A stretch of DNA of 64,000 nucleotides from Pseudomonas cremoris (GCF_014230465.1 NZ_JAAXCY010000006.1:248001-312000), one strand, 5' to 3'; shown: positions 19,702 to 28,655, numbered from the stretch's first letter. Notes: generated from the letters alone by a model not told the origin. Numbers and translations: made by a program.

Positions 19702-21099
19702 TCAGAACGGTAATTGGAGATCAGGGGCAACACGTTTCAACTGGGCGTGGAACACGTCCTTGATGCGCTGCAACTCAGCCTCGGTATCCGCCTCGAAGCG
19801 CAGGACCAGCACCGGTGTGGTGTTGGACGCGCGCACCAGGCCCCAGCCTTTGGCGTAATCGACTCGCACACCATCAATGAGGGTCAGGTCGGCGCTTTCG
19901 CCCCATTGCGCATCGTGCAGTGCGTCAATGATGCTGAATTTGCTCTCCTCGGTCACATGGATATTGATCTCTGGCGTAGAAATATCATTCGGGAAGGTCT
20001 GAAACAGCTCTTCGGCGGTGGATTTTTCCTTGCTGAGGATCTCCAGCAGACGAGCGGCACTGTAAATGCCGTCATCAAAGCCGAACCAGCGTTCCTTGAA
20101 GAACACGTGACCGCTCATTTCGCCGGCCAACAGGGCGCCGGTTTCCTTCATTTTCTTTTTGATCAACGAGTGACCGGTCTTCCACATTAGCGGGCGACCG
20201 CCATATTCCTTGATCAGCGGGGTGAGGCGGCGGGTGCACTTCACGTCGAAGATGATCTCGGCGTTGGCGTTGCGCGCCACCACGTCACGGGCGAACAGCA
20301 TCAGCAAGCGGTCCGGGAACACGATCTCGCCGGTTTCGGTCACCACGCCCACGCGGTCGCCGTCACCGTCGAAGGCCAGGCCGACGTCGGCCCCGGTTTC
20401 CTTGACCTTGGCGATCAGGTCCACCAGGTTTTCAGGCTTGCCCGGGTCCGGGTGATGGTTGGGGAAGTTGCCGTCCACTTCGCAGAACAGCGGGATCACT
20501 TCGCAGTTCAGGGCTTCGAGCAGTTGCGGGGCGATCACACCAGCCGCGCCGTTGCCGCAGTCCACCACCACCTTGAGGCGGCGCGCGAGTTTGACGTCGC
20601 GGGTGATCTCATCGGAATAGCGCTGCAGGATGTCGACCTTGGTGATGCTGCCTTTGCCGCTGGTCAGGTCGTTGGTTTTCAAGCGGTCGTGCAGGGCCTG
20701 GATCTGCTCGTTGGCGAGGGTGTCGCCGGCGATGACGATCTTGAAGCCGTTGTAGTCCGACGGGTTGTGGCTACCCGTGAGCATCACCCCGGATTTGCCG
20801 GCCAGGACGTTGGCGGCGTAGTACAGCGCAGGCGTAGGCACCAGGCCGACGTCGCTGACGTGGCAGCCGCTGTCGGCCAAGCCCTGGATCAATTGCTCCA
20901 CCAACTCGGGGCCGGAAAGCCGACCGTCACGACCGACCGATACGTTCGGCTCGTCCTGCGCCAGGCTTTGGGAGCCGATGGCGCGGCCAATCCAGTAGGC
21001 AGTTTCGGCGGTCAGGGTCTTGGGCACCACGCCACGGATGTCGTAGGCGCGAAAGATGCTGTCGGGGAATGTCGGGGCTACTCGGGCTGCGGTACTCAT
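19702..21099 (-). CDS. algC: Phosphomannomutase/phosphoglucomutase AlgC
   Basis: A 465-residue hexose-phosphate mutase. It interconverts mannose-6-P/mannose-1-P and glucose-6-P/glucose-1-P for alginate, LPS and rhamnolipid precursors. The start is at MSTAARVAPTFPDSIFRAYDIRG, giving two residues more than P. aeruginosa AlgC. The phosphoserine loop is GVMLTGSHNPSDYNG (Ser near residue 110), the metal loop AFDGDGDRVGVV (near 240-251), the sugar-binding loop GEMSGHVFF, and the phosphate-binding loop VRASNTTPVLVLRFE. It follows dut after 264 bases, so it may have its own promoter there. I saw no recognisable AlgR site. Confidence 0.96.
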   Translation of the reverse strand: MSTAARVAPTFPDSIFRAYDIRGVVPKTLTAETAYWIGRAIGSQSLAQDEPNVSVGRDGRLSGPELVEQLIQGLADSGCHVSDVGLVPTPALYYAANVLAGKSGVMLTGSHNPSDYNGFKIVIAGDTLANEQIQALHDRLKTNDLTSGKGSITKVDILQRYSDEITRDVKLARRLKVVVDCGNGAAGVIAPQLLEALNCEVIPLFCEVDGNFPNHHPDPGKPENLVDLIAKVKETGADVGLAFDGDGDRVGVVTETGEIVFPDRLLMLFARDVVARNANAEIIFDVKCTRRLTPLIKEYGGRPLMWKTGHSLIKKKMKETGALLAGEMSGHVFFKERWFGFDDGIYSAARLLEILSKEKSTAEELFQTFPNDISTPEINIHVTEESKFSIIDALHDAQWGESADLTLIDGVRVDYAKGWGLVRASNTTPVLVLRFEADTEAELQRIKDVFHAQLKRVAPDLQLPF

Positions 21100-21363
21100 C
21101 GCGGGGGGAAACTCCATCTGAAGGGGGCAAAGCTGGCCTTAATGTGGCTGACCGGCAGGCTCAAACTGAAGGGTATGACGGTGTTTTCGGCAGAGAGTTC
21201 GTGGTGCAAAAATGCCATCGGAGCGTGCGCTCCGTCTTGTCGCTTGCGTAATGCATTGATTTCACTGGGGAAATCTCGCTTGTAAAATCCGCGCATTCTT
21301 CGTCCTGAAAAGCCTTGCGGTGGCGTCGAGCCGGGCAATAGCACCCGGCCAGATTCAGCTTAG

Positions 21364-21819
21364 TCAGTGACTGCCGGAATGCCCAAAGCCGCCTGCGCCG
21401 CGTTGGGTTTCGTCGAATTCCTGCACCAGTTCGAAGTGCGCCTGCACGACTGGCACCAGCACCAACTGGGCAATACGTTCGCCAACGGCGATGTTGAACG
21501 CGGTCTGGCCACGGTTCCAGCACGACACCATCAACTCGCCTTGGTAGTCCGAATCGATCAGGCCCACCAGGTTACCCAGCACGATGCCGTGTTTGTGGCC
21601 CAGGCCCGAGCGCGGCAGGATCAGAGCCGCCAGGCCCGGATCGCCGACGTAGATCGACAGGCCGGTGGGGATCAGGATGGTCTGGCCCGGCTCAAGGACG
21701 GTGTCTTGCTTGAGCATGGCGCGCAGGTCCAGGCCGGCTGAGCCTGGGGTGGCGTAGGCCGGCAGTGGGAATTCGTTGCCGATGCGGGGGTCGAGGATCT
21801 TGGCTTGCAAAGCGTGCAT
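21364..21819 (-). CDS. dut: dUTP diphosphatase
   Basis: A 151-residue trimeric dUTPase converting dUTP to dUMP, preventing uracil incorporation and supplying dTMP synthesis. All five motifs are visible: [11 protein letters not shown] (1), [11 protein letters not shown] (2), [19 protein letters not shown] (3), [13 protein letters not shown] (4) and the C-terminal [12 protein letters not shown] (5). Length is normal. It starts five bases after the coaBC stop on the same strand, the standard coaBC-dut pairing. Confidence 0.97.
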   Translation of the reverse strand: MHALQAKILDPRIGNEFPLPAYATPGSAGLDLRAMLKQDTVLEPGQTILIPTGLSIYVGDPGLAALILPRSGLGHKHGIVLGNLVGLIDSDYQGELMVSCWNRGQTAFNIAVGERIAQLVLVPVVQAHFELVQEFDETQRGAGGFGHSGSH

Positions 21820-21824
21820 GGAAA

Positions 21825-23033
21825 TTAAACCTGGTTCAGCCGTTGGGCGATAAAAGAGATCAGTTGGCGGGCAATCTTGCCCTTGCTGGTCTGGGCGAAA
21901 AGGGTGGCGTGCAGGTCACGGTCGATCACGCTGCAGGCGTTTTCCTCGCTGTTGAAGCCGATGCTCGGGTTGGCGACATCATTGGCAACGATCAGGTCGA
22001 GGTTTTTGTCTTTCAGTTTGCGTGCGGCGTAGTCCAGCAGGTGCTCTGTTTCGGCGGCAAAGCCGACGCTGAACGGACGGTCCGGGCGAGTGGCGATGGT
22101 GGCCAGAATGTCTGGGTTGCGCACCATTTGCAGGAGCAGGCCGTCGCCGCTCGTAGGGTCTTTCTTGAGCTTTTGCGGCGCAACGACTTCCGGGCGGTAG
22201 TCCGCAACCGCAGCCGAGGCGATAAACAGGTCGCAGGGAATGGCCGCTTCACAGGCCGCGAGCATGTCGCGGGCGCTGACGACGTCGATTCGCGTGACCC
22301 GATCGGGTGTCGGCAAATGCACTGGGCCGGTGATCAGGGTGACGCGTGCGCCTGCCTCGACCGCCGCTTCAGCCAAGGCAAAGCCCATTTTTCCTGAGCT
22401 ATGGTTGGTGATGTAGCGCACCGGGTCGATGTTTTCCTGAGTCGGGCCGGCGGTGATCAGCACGTGCTTACCGGTCAGGGCCAGGTGCTGGAAGCACTCG
22501 GCGGCGCACAGTGCGAGGTCGGTGGCTTCAAGCATGCGGCCCATGCCGACGTCGCCGCAGGCCTGGCTGCCGGATGCCGGGCCGAACACCTTGAGGCCAC
22601 GGCTTTGCAGGAGTTGGGTGTTGGCCTGGGTGGCAGGGTCGCGCCACATGGCCTGGTTCATGGCCGGCGCAATGGCGACAGTGGCGTCGGTGGCCAGTAC
22701 CAGCGTGGTCAGCAGGTCATCGGCGATACCTTGGGCGAGGCGGGCGATCAGGTCGGCAGTGGCCGGGGCGATCAACACCAGGTCGGCCCACTTGGCCAGT
22801 TCGATATGGCCCATGGCAGCCTCGGCCGCCGGGTCCAGCAGGTCCAGGTGAACCGGGTGGCCGGACAAGGCCTGCATGGTCAGCGGGGTGATGAATTCAC
22901 TGCCGCCGCGTGTCATGACCACGCGCACTTCGGCGCCTTGGTCCAGGAGCCTGCGAACCAGCTCTGCGCTCTTGTAGGCGGCAATGCCGCCGCCGACGCC
23001 GAGAACGATGCGTTTCCGATACAGACGCTGCAT
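21825..23033 (-). CDS. coaBC: Bifunctional phosphopantothenoylcysteine decarboxylase/synthetase CoaBC
   Basis: A 402-residue enzyme for two coenzyme A steps: ligation of cysteine to 4'-phosphopantothenate and decarboxylation of the product. The N-terminal flavin domain (CoaC, about residues 1-190) starts [23 protein letters not shown] and holds [26 protein letters not shown] and the APAMNQAMW motif. The C-terminal CoaB domain (about 190-402) holds [33 protein letters not shown] and the DLIVANDV motif. Length and order are normal. It is the first gene of coaBC-dut-algC-argB and is divergent from radC. Confidence 0.96.
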   Translation of the reverse strand: MQRLYRKRIVLGVGGGIAAYKSAELVRRLLDQGAEVRVVMTRGGSEFITPLTMQALSGHPVHLDLLDPAAEAAMGHIELAKWADLVLIAPATADLIARLAQGIADDLLTTLVLATDATVAIAPAMNQAMWRDPATQANTQLLQSRGLKVFGPASGSQACGDVGMGRMLEATDLALCAAECFQHLALTGKHVLITAGPTQENIDPVRYITNHSSGKMGFALAEAAVEAGARVTLITGPVHLPTPDRVTRIDVVSARDMLAACEAAIPCDLFIASAAVADYRPEVVAPQKLKKDPTSGDGLLLQMVRNPDILATIATRPDRPFSVGFAAETEHLLDYAARKLKDKNLDLIVANDVANPSIGFNSEENACSVIDRDLHATLFAQTSKGKIARQLISFIAQRLNQV

Positions 23034-23185
23034 TGGTTTGCCTTTCCAGTTCAGTGATGCCAGTTCAATGACGCCTGCGATGCCCCCTCCCCAGGTGAAA
23101 TCGCACGCAAAAAAGAGGGCCTACGATAACACAGCGCCCGCCAGGCTACAGCGGTGCGCATTGCGCACATGGAGAGGGAGGTGGG

Positions 23186-23860
23186 ATGAGTATTCGTGAT
23201 TGGCCAGCGGCAGAGCGGCCACGGGAGAAGCTGTTGGAGTGGGGCGCGACGAGCTTGTCCGACGCAGAGCTGCTGGCGATCTTCCTGCGTACCGGGGTGA
23301 CCGGCAGGAGCGCGGTGGACTTGGCGCGCCACCTGTTGGCGCAATTTGGTGGCTTGCGACCGTTGTTGGAGGCCAGCCAAACGGTGTTCAACCAGCAGTT
23401 GGGCCTGGGGCCAGCAAAGTTTGCCCAGTTGCAGGCGGTGCTGGAAATGTCCCGGCGTCATCTGGCGGAACGGTTGCGCGTTGATTCGGTGCTGGAAAGT
23501 CCGGTGGCCGTGCGTGATTACCTCAAGGCGCTGTTGCGTCATGAGCCCCATGAAACCTTCGGCTGCCTGTTTCTTGATTCAAAGCATCGGGTGTTGGGGT
23601 TTGAGGCCTTGTTCCAGGGCACTATCGACGGTGCCGTGGTTTACCCACGGCAAGTGGTCAAGCGTGCGCTGGCCTACAACGCGGCGGCGCTGATCCTGTG
23701 TCACAACCATCCTTCCGGAAGTGTGGAGCCCAGCGCAGCAGATCGAAAACTGACCAAGACTCTGCAAAAAGCCTTGGAAGTGGTGGATGTGCGGGTGCTC
23801 GACCACATCATCGTGGGCGACGGTGATCCCTTGTCGATGGCGGAATATGGGTGGATGTAA
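23186..23860 (+). CDS. radC: RadC-family JAB1/MPN protein
   Basis: A 224-residue RadC protein. The N-terminal helix-hairpin region ([32 protein letters not shown], residues 4-35) is followed by a JAMM metalloprotease-like domain. Its metal motif is [20 protein letters not shown] (about residues 171-190). The DNA-repair name is historical; the real function is unsettled. The ATG follows a GGAGG-type site in GGAGAGGGAGGTGGG. It is divergent from coaBC, the usual place in gammaproteobacteria. A 10-bp GC-rich hairpin without a T-run follows it. Confidence 0.94.
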   Translation: MSIRDWPAAERPREKLLEWGATSLSDAELLAIFLRTGVTGRSAVDLARHLLAQFGGLRPLLEASQTVFNQQLGLGPAKFAQLQAVLEMSRRHLAERLRVDSVLESPVAVRDYLKALLRHEPHETFGCLFLDSKHRVLGFEALFQGTIDGAVVYPRQVVKRALAYNAAALILCHNHPSGSVEPSAADRKLTKTLQKALEVVDVRVLDHIIVGDGDPLSMAEYGWM

Positions 23861-23881
23861 CCCCGCCCGGTCCGGGCGGGG
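23861..23881. repeat. GC-rich palindrome between radC and the binding-protein gene
   Basis: CCCCGCCCGG T CCGGGCGGGG is a perfect 10-bp inverted repeat starting at the base after the radC stop. There is no T-run, so termination would not be classical. Confidence 0.6.
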
Positions 23882-23888
23882 CGGGTGT

Positions 23889-25481
23889 TCAGGGCTTGAC
23901 GCTGACCTTGGAGAAGTCTTGGCGTCCGAACGGGCTCACCTGATAACCCTCGACATTCTTGCGTGCCAGGGCGAACGCCGTCGGGTGTGCCAGCGGCAGC
24001 CACAGTGCCTGCTGCTGGATCTGCGCCTGGGCCTGCTGGTACAGCTTGCTGCGCACCCCTTGCTCACTGGTGGTCTTGCCGGCACTGATCAGCTTGTCCA
24101 GCGCGGGGTCGCAGTAGCGGGCGAAGTTGGTGCCCGATTTGACTGCCGCGCAGGAGAACTGCGGCGTCAAGAAGTTATCCGGGTCGCCGTTGTCGCCGGC
24201 CCAGCCCATGAACAGCAGGTCGTGCTCACCCGCCTTGGCGCGGCGGATCAACTCGCCCCATTCGATCACACGGATCTCGGCCTGGATGCCGACCTTGGCC
24301 AGGTCCGCCTGCAACAACTGCGCGCCGAGGTTCGGGTTGGGGTTCAGCAGGCTGCCAGTGGGGCGTGTCCAGATAGTGGTCTTGAAACCGTCCTTGAGCC
24401 CGGCACGGTTCAGCAATGCCTTGGCCTTGGCCAAGTCCTGTGGATAACCCGGCAAGTCCTTGGCGTAGCTCCAGGTGTTGGGTGGGTAAGGACCGTTGGC
24501 GGCTTCGGCGGTGCCTTCAAACACGGCCTTGAGGTAGCTGGCCTTGTCGAACGCCAGGTTGATTGCCTGGCGTACTTCGGGCTTGTCCAGCGGTGGATGC
24601 TGGCTGTTGATGGCGACGAATGCCGTCATGAAGGCGGCGGTTTTTTCGACCTTGAGCGCTGCGTCTTTCTCGGCTTCGCCTACATCCAGGGGTTTTGGCG
24701 AGAGGGCGATCTGGCATTCATCGCGGTGCAATTTCTGCAAGCGTACGTTGGCGTCCGGGGTGATCGCGAAGATCAAGTTATCCACAGGTGGTTTGCCTGC
24801 GAAGTAGTCCGGGTTGGCCTTGTAGCGCACCACGGCGTCTTTCTGGAAACGCACGAAAACGAACGGCCCGGTGCCGATGGGCTGGCTGTTGAGTTTCTCG
24901 GGCGTGCCGGCTTTGAGCAGTTTGTCGGCGTATTCCGCCGGGTAGATCGAAGCAAAGCCCATGCTCAACGCGGCGAGGAAGGTGGAGTCGGCGTGATCAA
25001 GGGTGAAGCGCACGGTCAGCGGGTCGAGCGCGTCGATCTTCTTGACCAGCGTCGGCAACTGCAGCGACTGCGCGTGGGGAAAGCCGCTCTGGGCGATCTT
25101 GTGCCAAGGGTTGGCCGGGTCGAGCATGCGCTCGAAGCTGAAGCGTACGTCTTCGGCGGTCAGGGAGCGGCTTGGGACGAAATAGTCGGTGCGATGGAAT
25201 TTCACATCCGGGTGCAGCTTGAACGTGTAGGTCAGGCCATCCGGCGACACTTCCCAGCTGTCTGCCAGGCTGGGCACTAGCTTGCCGCTGGCCGCGTCAT
25301 AGTCCACTAAGCGGTTCATCAGCACATCGGCCGAGGCATTGGTGGTGGTCAGCGAATTGTATTGCACCACATCGAACCCTTCGGGGCTGGCCTCGGTGCA
25401 GACGCTCAAGTTGCTGGCGGCAGAGGCCAGCGGCGCGATAAATAGAGGGGCGAGCAACAGCGGTAGGGCAGCGAGGCGCAT
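23889..25481 (-). CDS. Periplasmic dipeptide/oligopeptide-binding protein (ABC transporter SBP family 5)
   Basis: A 530-residue SBP_bac_5 protein. The signal peptide MRLAALPLLLAPLFIAPLASAA is removed after ASA. The family signature runs from LVPSLADSWEVSPDGLTYTFKLHPDVKFH (about residues 68-96), and the DECQIALSPKPLDV and GWAGDNGDPDNFL segments resemble DppA-type proteins. Four cysteines match the disulphide pattern of DppA (SVCTEASPEG, RDECQIAL, QFSCAAV, RYCDPALD). No permease or ATPase genes are nearby, so it probably serves a transporter encoded elsewhere, as the P. aeruginosa orthologue next to rpmB does. Substrate is inferred only from family. It is divergent from rpmB. Confidence 0.88.
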   Translation of the reverse strand: MRLAALPLLLAPLFIAPLASAASNLSVCTEASPEGFDVVQYNSLTTTNASADVLMNRLVDYDAASGKLVPSLADSWEVSPDGLTYTFKLHPDVKFHRTDYFVPSRSLTAEDVRFSFERMLDPANPWHKIAQSGFPHAQSLQLPTLVKKIDALDPLTVRFTLDHADSTFLAALSMGFASIYPAEYADKLLKAGTPEKLNSQPIGTGPFVFVRFQKDAVVRYKANPDYFAGKPPVDNLIFAITPDANVRLQKLHRDECQIALSPKPLDVGEAEKDAALKVEKTAAFMTAFVAINSQHPPLDKPEVRQAINLAFDKASYLKAVFEGTAEAANGPYPPNTWSYAKDLPGYPQDLAKAKALLNRAGLKDGFKTTIWTRPTGSLLNPNPNLGAQLLQADLAKVGIQAEIRVIEWGELIRRAKAGEHDLLFMGWAGDNGDPDNFLTPQFSCAAVKSGTNFARYCDPALDKLISAGKTTSEQGVRSKLYQQAQAQIQQQALWLPLAHPTAFALARKNVEGYQVSPFGRQDFSKVSVKP

Positions 25482-25719
25482 GTTCGGTTTCCTTTGCAGA
25501 TCGAAGGCCCATCTGCGAGTGCAGTCTGGAAAAGTCCTACCGTAGTGCTCAGATTGCCAAATGACTAGCCCATTTTTGCCTGTGCTTTTGCCTCAAATGC
25601 TGTTTTGATGGCGCCTCAGCGTATTTCGCCGAGCACTTCACCGTGCGCGCAGGCGCTGTAAATCATTCTGTGCGACGAGCGGTCGGCTATTCCGGCGGCC
25701 CCTCCTGGCAACGGTTCAG

Positions 25720-25756
25720 GTGTGTTTTACCTAGAATTAGGTCGGTAAAAACACAC
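25720..25756. repeat. Imperfect long palindrome upstream of the rpmB promoter
   Basis: GTGTGTTTTACC (25720-25731) pairs with GGTAAAAACACAC (25744-25756) with one bulged A/T. An inner CCTA/TAGG pair is nested inside. It ends six bases before the predicted -35 hexamer and could be an operator or a terminator of some upstream transcript. Confidence 0.5.
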
Positions 25757-25762
25757 GGGCTG

Positions 25763-25791
25763 TTGTTGCACTGGGGTCTTTCTGGTATAAA
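25763..25791 (+). promoter_or_regulatory. Sigma-70 promoter of rpmB-rpmG
   Basis: TTGTTG (25763-25768), a 17-base spacer and TATAAA (25786-25791) give a good promoter. Transcription would begin near 25798, leaving a leader of about 140 bases. The leader contains GGCG/CGCC (25861-25873) and CCAACCC/GGGTTGG (25896-25914) hairpins, the second 26 bases before the rpmB start. Confidence 0.6.
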
Positions 25792-25939
25792 GCAGCGCTC
25801 TTTTCTAGGGGCCCGGTTCCTTCGCTTGTAGGTGTAGCCGGTAAGACCCTAAAGAAACGCGGCGCCTGGCGCCAAATGACTGAGAGATTAAGCGGCCAAC
25901 CCATGCCGGGTTGGGCATGTGGTTTTAGAGGGCTGAGGC

Positions 25940-26173
25940 ATGTCGAGAGTCTGTCAAGTTACCGGTAAGGGTCCGGTGACTGGGAATAACATTTCCCACG
26001 CAAATAACAAAACCCGTCGTCGTTTCCTGCCGAACCTGCAGCATCACCGCTTCTGGGTTGAAGAAGAGAAACGTTTTGTTCGCCTGCGTGTATCTGCCAA
26101 AGGCATGCGTATCATCGACAAGCGTGGCATCACTGTCGTGCTGGCCGAAATCCGCGCCGCTGGCAAGATCTAA
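25940..26173 (+). CDS. rpmB: 50S ribosomal protein L28
   Basis: A 77-residue ribosomal protein. [29 protein letters not shown] is the standard N-terminus, and the tail has the basic [14 protein letters not shown] segment. Only one cysteine is present, so this is the form without a zinc ribbon. Start and length match the family. A GAGG site precedes the ATG. rpmG follows after 11 bases. Confidence 0.98.
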   Translation: MSRVCQVTGKGPVTGNNISHANNKTRRRFLPNLQHHRFWVEEEKRFVRLRVSAKGMRIIDKRGITVVLAEIRAAGKI

Positions 26174-26184
26174 GGAGCTCTATC

Positions 26185-26340
26185 ATGCGTGAATTGATTC
26201 GAATGATCTCTAGCGCCGGTACTGGTCACTTCTACACTACCGACAAGAACAAGCGTACTACCCCGGACAAGCTCGAAAAGAAAATGTTCGACCCGCGCGT
26301 TCGCAAGCACGTGATCTACAAAGAAGGCAAAATCAAGTAA
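26185..26340 (+). CDS. rpmG: 50S ribosomal protein L33
   Basis: A 51-residue protein encoded from ATG 26185 to TAA 26338-26340, preceded by TAAGGAGC. The translation begins [20 protein letters not shown] and contains [17 protein letters not shown] and ends KEGKIK, the canonical L33 sequence. It has no cysteines, i.e. the zinc-free form usual in Pseudomonas. It is co-transcribed with rpmB and ends at a strong terminator. Confidence 0.98.
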   Translation: MRELIRMISSAGTGHFYTTDKNKRTTPDKLEKKMFDPRVRKHVIYKEGKIK

Positions 26341-26360
26341 TTGATTTTCTTCCTTGTGAA

Positions 26361-26396
26361 AAAAAGCCCGTATCTCACGATACGGGCTTTTTTTTG
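26361..26396 (+). terminator. Rho-independent terminator of rpmB-rpmG
   Basis: AAAAAGCCCGTATC (26361-26374) pairs with GATACGGGCTTTTT (26379-26392) around TCAC, followed by more T residues. The A-run on the other side means it could also end the convergent cupin transcript. Confidence 0.95.
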
Positions 26397-26411
26397 CCTG
26401 CGATTTGCTGA

Positions 26412-26774
26412 TCAGGCCTTTTGTTCAAACACCACGTAGATCTTGCGGCACGGCTCCAGCACTTCCCAGGTGCCACTGAAGCCGGCGGGGATCACGAAGC
26501 GGTCGCCGGCGCGCAAGGTCTTTGCGTTACCCTCGGCATCGCGCAATACCGAAACACCCTGCACGATCTCGCAGTACTCATGTTCGCTGTAGTTGACCTT
26601 CCAGTGCCCGACTTCACCTTCCCAGACCCCGGCACTCATCTGCCCGCACGGGCTGTTGTAGTGGTTGTAGATCGTTTGTTCGGGATCGCCCTTGAGGATT
26701 TTTTCTGCGGCAGGGCGGTAGCGTTCGGGGGCGGTGTTGGCTTGGCTGAAGTCGACGATGTCCTGGATGCTCAT
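26412..26774 (-). CDS. Cupin-domain protein (EutQ/DUF861-like)
   Basis: A 120-residue single-domain cupin. The beta-barrel part runs from about residue 45 (MSAGVWEGEVGHWKV), through the YSEHEYCEIVQGVSVLRDAEG motif, to TLRAGDRFVIPAGFSGTWEVLEPCRKIYVVFE. The pattern is that of the cupin_3 (DUF861) family. The metal-binding histidines of typical cupins are only partly present, so enzymatic activity is uncertain. It is divergent from the polyamine-linked aldehyde dehydrogenase kauB across 230 bases that hold two candidate repressor sites, which suggests shared regulation. In P. aeruginosa I expect an aminotransferase (gabT2) between these genes; none is present here. Confidence 0.8.
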   Translation of the reverse strand: MSIQDIVDFSQANTAPERYRPAAEKILKGDPEQTIYNHYNSPCGQMSAGVWEGEVGHWKVNYSEHEYCEIVQGVSVLRDAEGNAKTLRAGDRFVIPAGFSGTWEVLEPCRKIYVVFEQKA

Positions 26775-26820
26775 GTGCGTGTCCCGTCTGGCCTGCGGTT
26801 GGAGAGCCCAAAGTCTATGT

Positions 26821-26835
26821 TTATTAAAATGAACA
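26821..26835 (+). promoter_or_regulatory. Candidate PauR/PuuR-type operator 1 before kauB
   Basis: TTATTAAAATGAACA agrees at 11 of 15 positions with the PuuR box of E. coli as I recall it (AAAATATAATGAACA). PauR, encoded at 38581, belongs to the same XRE-cupin family. The site also sits in a partly palindromic ATGTT...AACAT segment (26817-26836). Confidence 0.45.
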
Positions 26836-26862
26836 TCGCAAGGGAGTTTGCTGGCGTTATGT

Positions 26863-26878
26863 CAAATATATTGAAACA
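26863..26878 (+). promoter_or_regulatory. Candidate PauR/PuuR-type operator 2 before kauB
   Basis: CAAATATATTGAAACA matches the recalled PuuR box at 13 of 15 positions if one inserted A is allowed. It starts 42 bases after site 1, about four helical turns, in the same orientation, and both sites are followed by TC. Confidence 0.45.
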
Positions 26879-27004
26879 TCCCCAGCGGCTGGTTTAGGGT
26901 GGCAGCTGCCTTGAGCCGAACAGCAGGCTGGCCGGGCAAGAATTCTTTGAGGCTGCCGGGGGACATCGCCTGGCCCTTGTATTCAATAAGAGGAGGACAC
27001 TCGC

Positions 27005-28498
27005 ATGACCACCCTGACCCGTGCCGACTGGGAACAACGCGCCAAGGATCTGAAGATCGAAGGCCGCGCCTACATCAACGGCGAGTACACCGCTGCTGCT
27101 TCCGGTGACACCTTCGAATGCATCAGCCCGGTCGATGGCCGCTTGCTGGCCACCGTCGCCAGCTGTGACGTGGCCGACGCCCAGCGCGCCGTGGAAAATG
27201 CCCGCGCTACCTTCAATTCCGGTGTTTGGTCGCGCCTTGCGCCGGCCAAGCGCAAATCCGCCATGATCCGATTCGCCGCACTGCTCAAGGCCAATGCCGA
27301 AGAGCTGGCGCTGCTCGAAACCTTGGACATGGGCAAGCCGATCAGCGACTCCTTGTACATCGACGTGCCTGGCGCAGCCAACGCGCTGAGCTGGAGCGGC
27401 GAGGCTATCGACAAGATCTACGATGAAGTTGCCGCCACCCCGCACGACCAGCTTGGGCTTGTGACGCGTGAGCCTGTCGGCGTGGTTGGCGCCATCGTGC
27501 CGTGGAACTTCCCGTTGATGATGGCCTGCTGGAAGCTGGGGCCGGCGCTGTCTACCGGTAACTCCGTAATCCTCAAGCCATCGGAAAAATCCCCACTGAC
27601 CGCCATCCGCATCGCCGCATTGGCGGTTGAAGCGGGCATTCCGAAAGGCGTGTTCAACGTGCTGCCTGGTTATGGCCACACCGTGGGCAACGCGCTGGCG
27701 CTGCACATGGACGTCGACACGCTGGTGTTCACCGGTTCGACCAAAATCGCCAAGCAACTGTTGATCCGCTCCGGCGAGTCGAACATGAAGCGTGTTTGGC
27801 TGGAAGCCGGTGGCAAGAGCCCGAACATCGTGTTCGCTGACGCGCCGGACCTGCAAGCCGCGGCTGAATCCGCCGCTGGCGCCATAGCTTTCAACCAGGG
27901 TGAAGTCTGCACCGCCGGCTCGCGTCTGCTGGTCGAGCGTTCGATCAAGGATAAATTCCTGCCGCTGGTGATCGAGGCTCTCAAGGCCTGGAAGCCAGGC
28001 AACCCGCTGGACCCGGCGACCAACGTTGGCGCTTTGGTGGACACCCAGCAGATGAACACCGTGCTGTCCTACATCGAGGCCGGCCATGCTGACGGCGCCA
28101 AGCTGGTGGCGGGCGGCAAGCGCACCCTGGAAGAAACCGGTGGCACCTACGTAGAGCCAACGATTTTCGACGGCGTGACCAATGCCATGAAGATCGCCAA
28201 GGAAGAGATCTTCGGCCCAGTCTTGTCGGTGATCACCTTTGATAGCGCCGAAGAAGCGATAGCCATTGCCAACGACACTATCTACGGCCTGGCCGCAGCG
28301 GTGTGGACAGCCGATATCTCCAAGGCGCACCTCACCGCCAAGGCACTGCGCGCCGGTAGCGTGTGGGTCAACCAGTATGACGGCGGCGATATGACCGCAC
28401 CGTTCGGTGGCTTCAAGCAGTCGGGTAACGGCCGCGACAAGTCGCTGCATGCGTTCGACAAGTACACCGAGCTGAAGTCGACCTGGATCAAGCTGTAA
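27005..28498 (+). CDS. kauB: Aldehyde dehydrogenase of polyamine and arginine catabolism (KauB/PauC)
   Basis: A 497-residue NAD(P)-dependent aldehyde dehydrogenase. It most probably oxidises gamma-glutamyl-aminobutyraldehyde or guanidinobutyraldehyde in putrescine/cadaverine and arginine breakdown. Motifs include GAIVPWNFPLMMACWKLGPAL (about residues 158-178), the NAD fold FTGSTKIAKQLL, the general-base glutamate in WLEAGGKSPNIVFADA, and the catalytic cysteine in FNQGEVCTAGSRLLVE (about 296-311). The ATG has a strong GAGGAGG site. The neighbourhood (PauB-like oxidase at 33262, PauR at 38581) supports the assignment. The substrate name is taken from the P. aeruginosa orthologue and is not shown by sequence alone. 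Confidence 0.9.
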   Translation: MTTLTRADWEQRAKDLKIEGRAYINGEYTAAASGDTFECISPVDGRLLATVASCDVADAQRAVENARATFNSGVWSRLAPAKRKSAMIRFAALLKANAEELALLETLDMGKPISDSLYIDVPGAANALSWSGEAIDKIYDEVAATPHDQLGLVTREPVGVVGAIVPWNFPLMMACWKLGPALSTGNSVILKPSEKSPLTAIRIAALAVEAGIPKGVFNVLPGYGHTVGNALALHMDVDTLVFTGSTKIAKQLLIRSGESNMKRVWLEAGGKSPNIVFADAPDLQAAAESAAGAIAFNQGEVCTAGSRLLVERSIKDKFLPLVIEALKAWKPGNPLDPATNVGALVDTQQMNTVLSYIEAGHADGAKLVAGGKRTLEETGGTYVEPTIFDGVTNAMKIAKEEIFGPVLSVITFDSAEEAIAIANDTIYGLAAAVWTADISKAHLTAKALRAGSVWVNQYDGGDMTAPFGGFKQSGNGRDKSLHAFDKYTELKSTWIKL

Positions 28499-28524
28499 CT
28501 TTCAGGTCTCACCGCAGCTAAAAA

Positions 28525-28613
28525 TGTGGGAGCGGGCTTGCTCGCGAATGCGGAGTATCAGTACCAGATGAGCTGGCTGACCCACCGCATTCGCGAGCAA
28601 GCCCGCTCCCACA
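28525..28613. repeat. REPIN
   Basis: Inverted TGTGGGAGCGGGCTTGCTCG arms, 89 bases in total, between the co-directional kauB and MFS genes. Because the arms pair, it may attenuate read-through from kauB. Confidence 0.93.
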
Positions 28614-28655
28614 CTGTTTTGTGTGCTCTCAAAAACTATCCACAGGAGCGTGGAA

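Larger units (their letters stand above)
25482..25939. other. 458-base divergent intergenic region before rpmB
   Basis: This gap holds the promoter of the binding-protein gene on one side and the rpmBG promoter and leader on the other. Within it are an imperfect long palindrome (25720-25756), a sigma-70 promoter (25763-25791) and a structured leader with two short hairpins. I see no further gene in it. Confidence 0.7.

Noticed and set aside
26894..28450. A 518-residue open frame antisense to kauB
   Set aside because: No recognisable motif, and kauB shows all aldehyde dehydrogenase signatures on the opposite strand.
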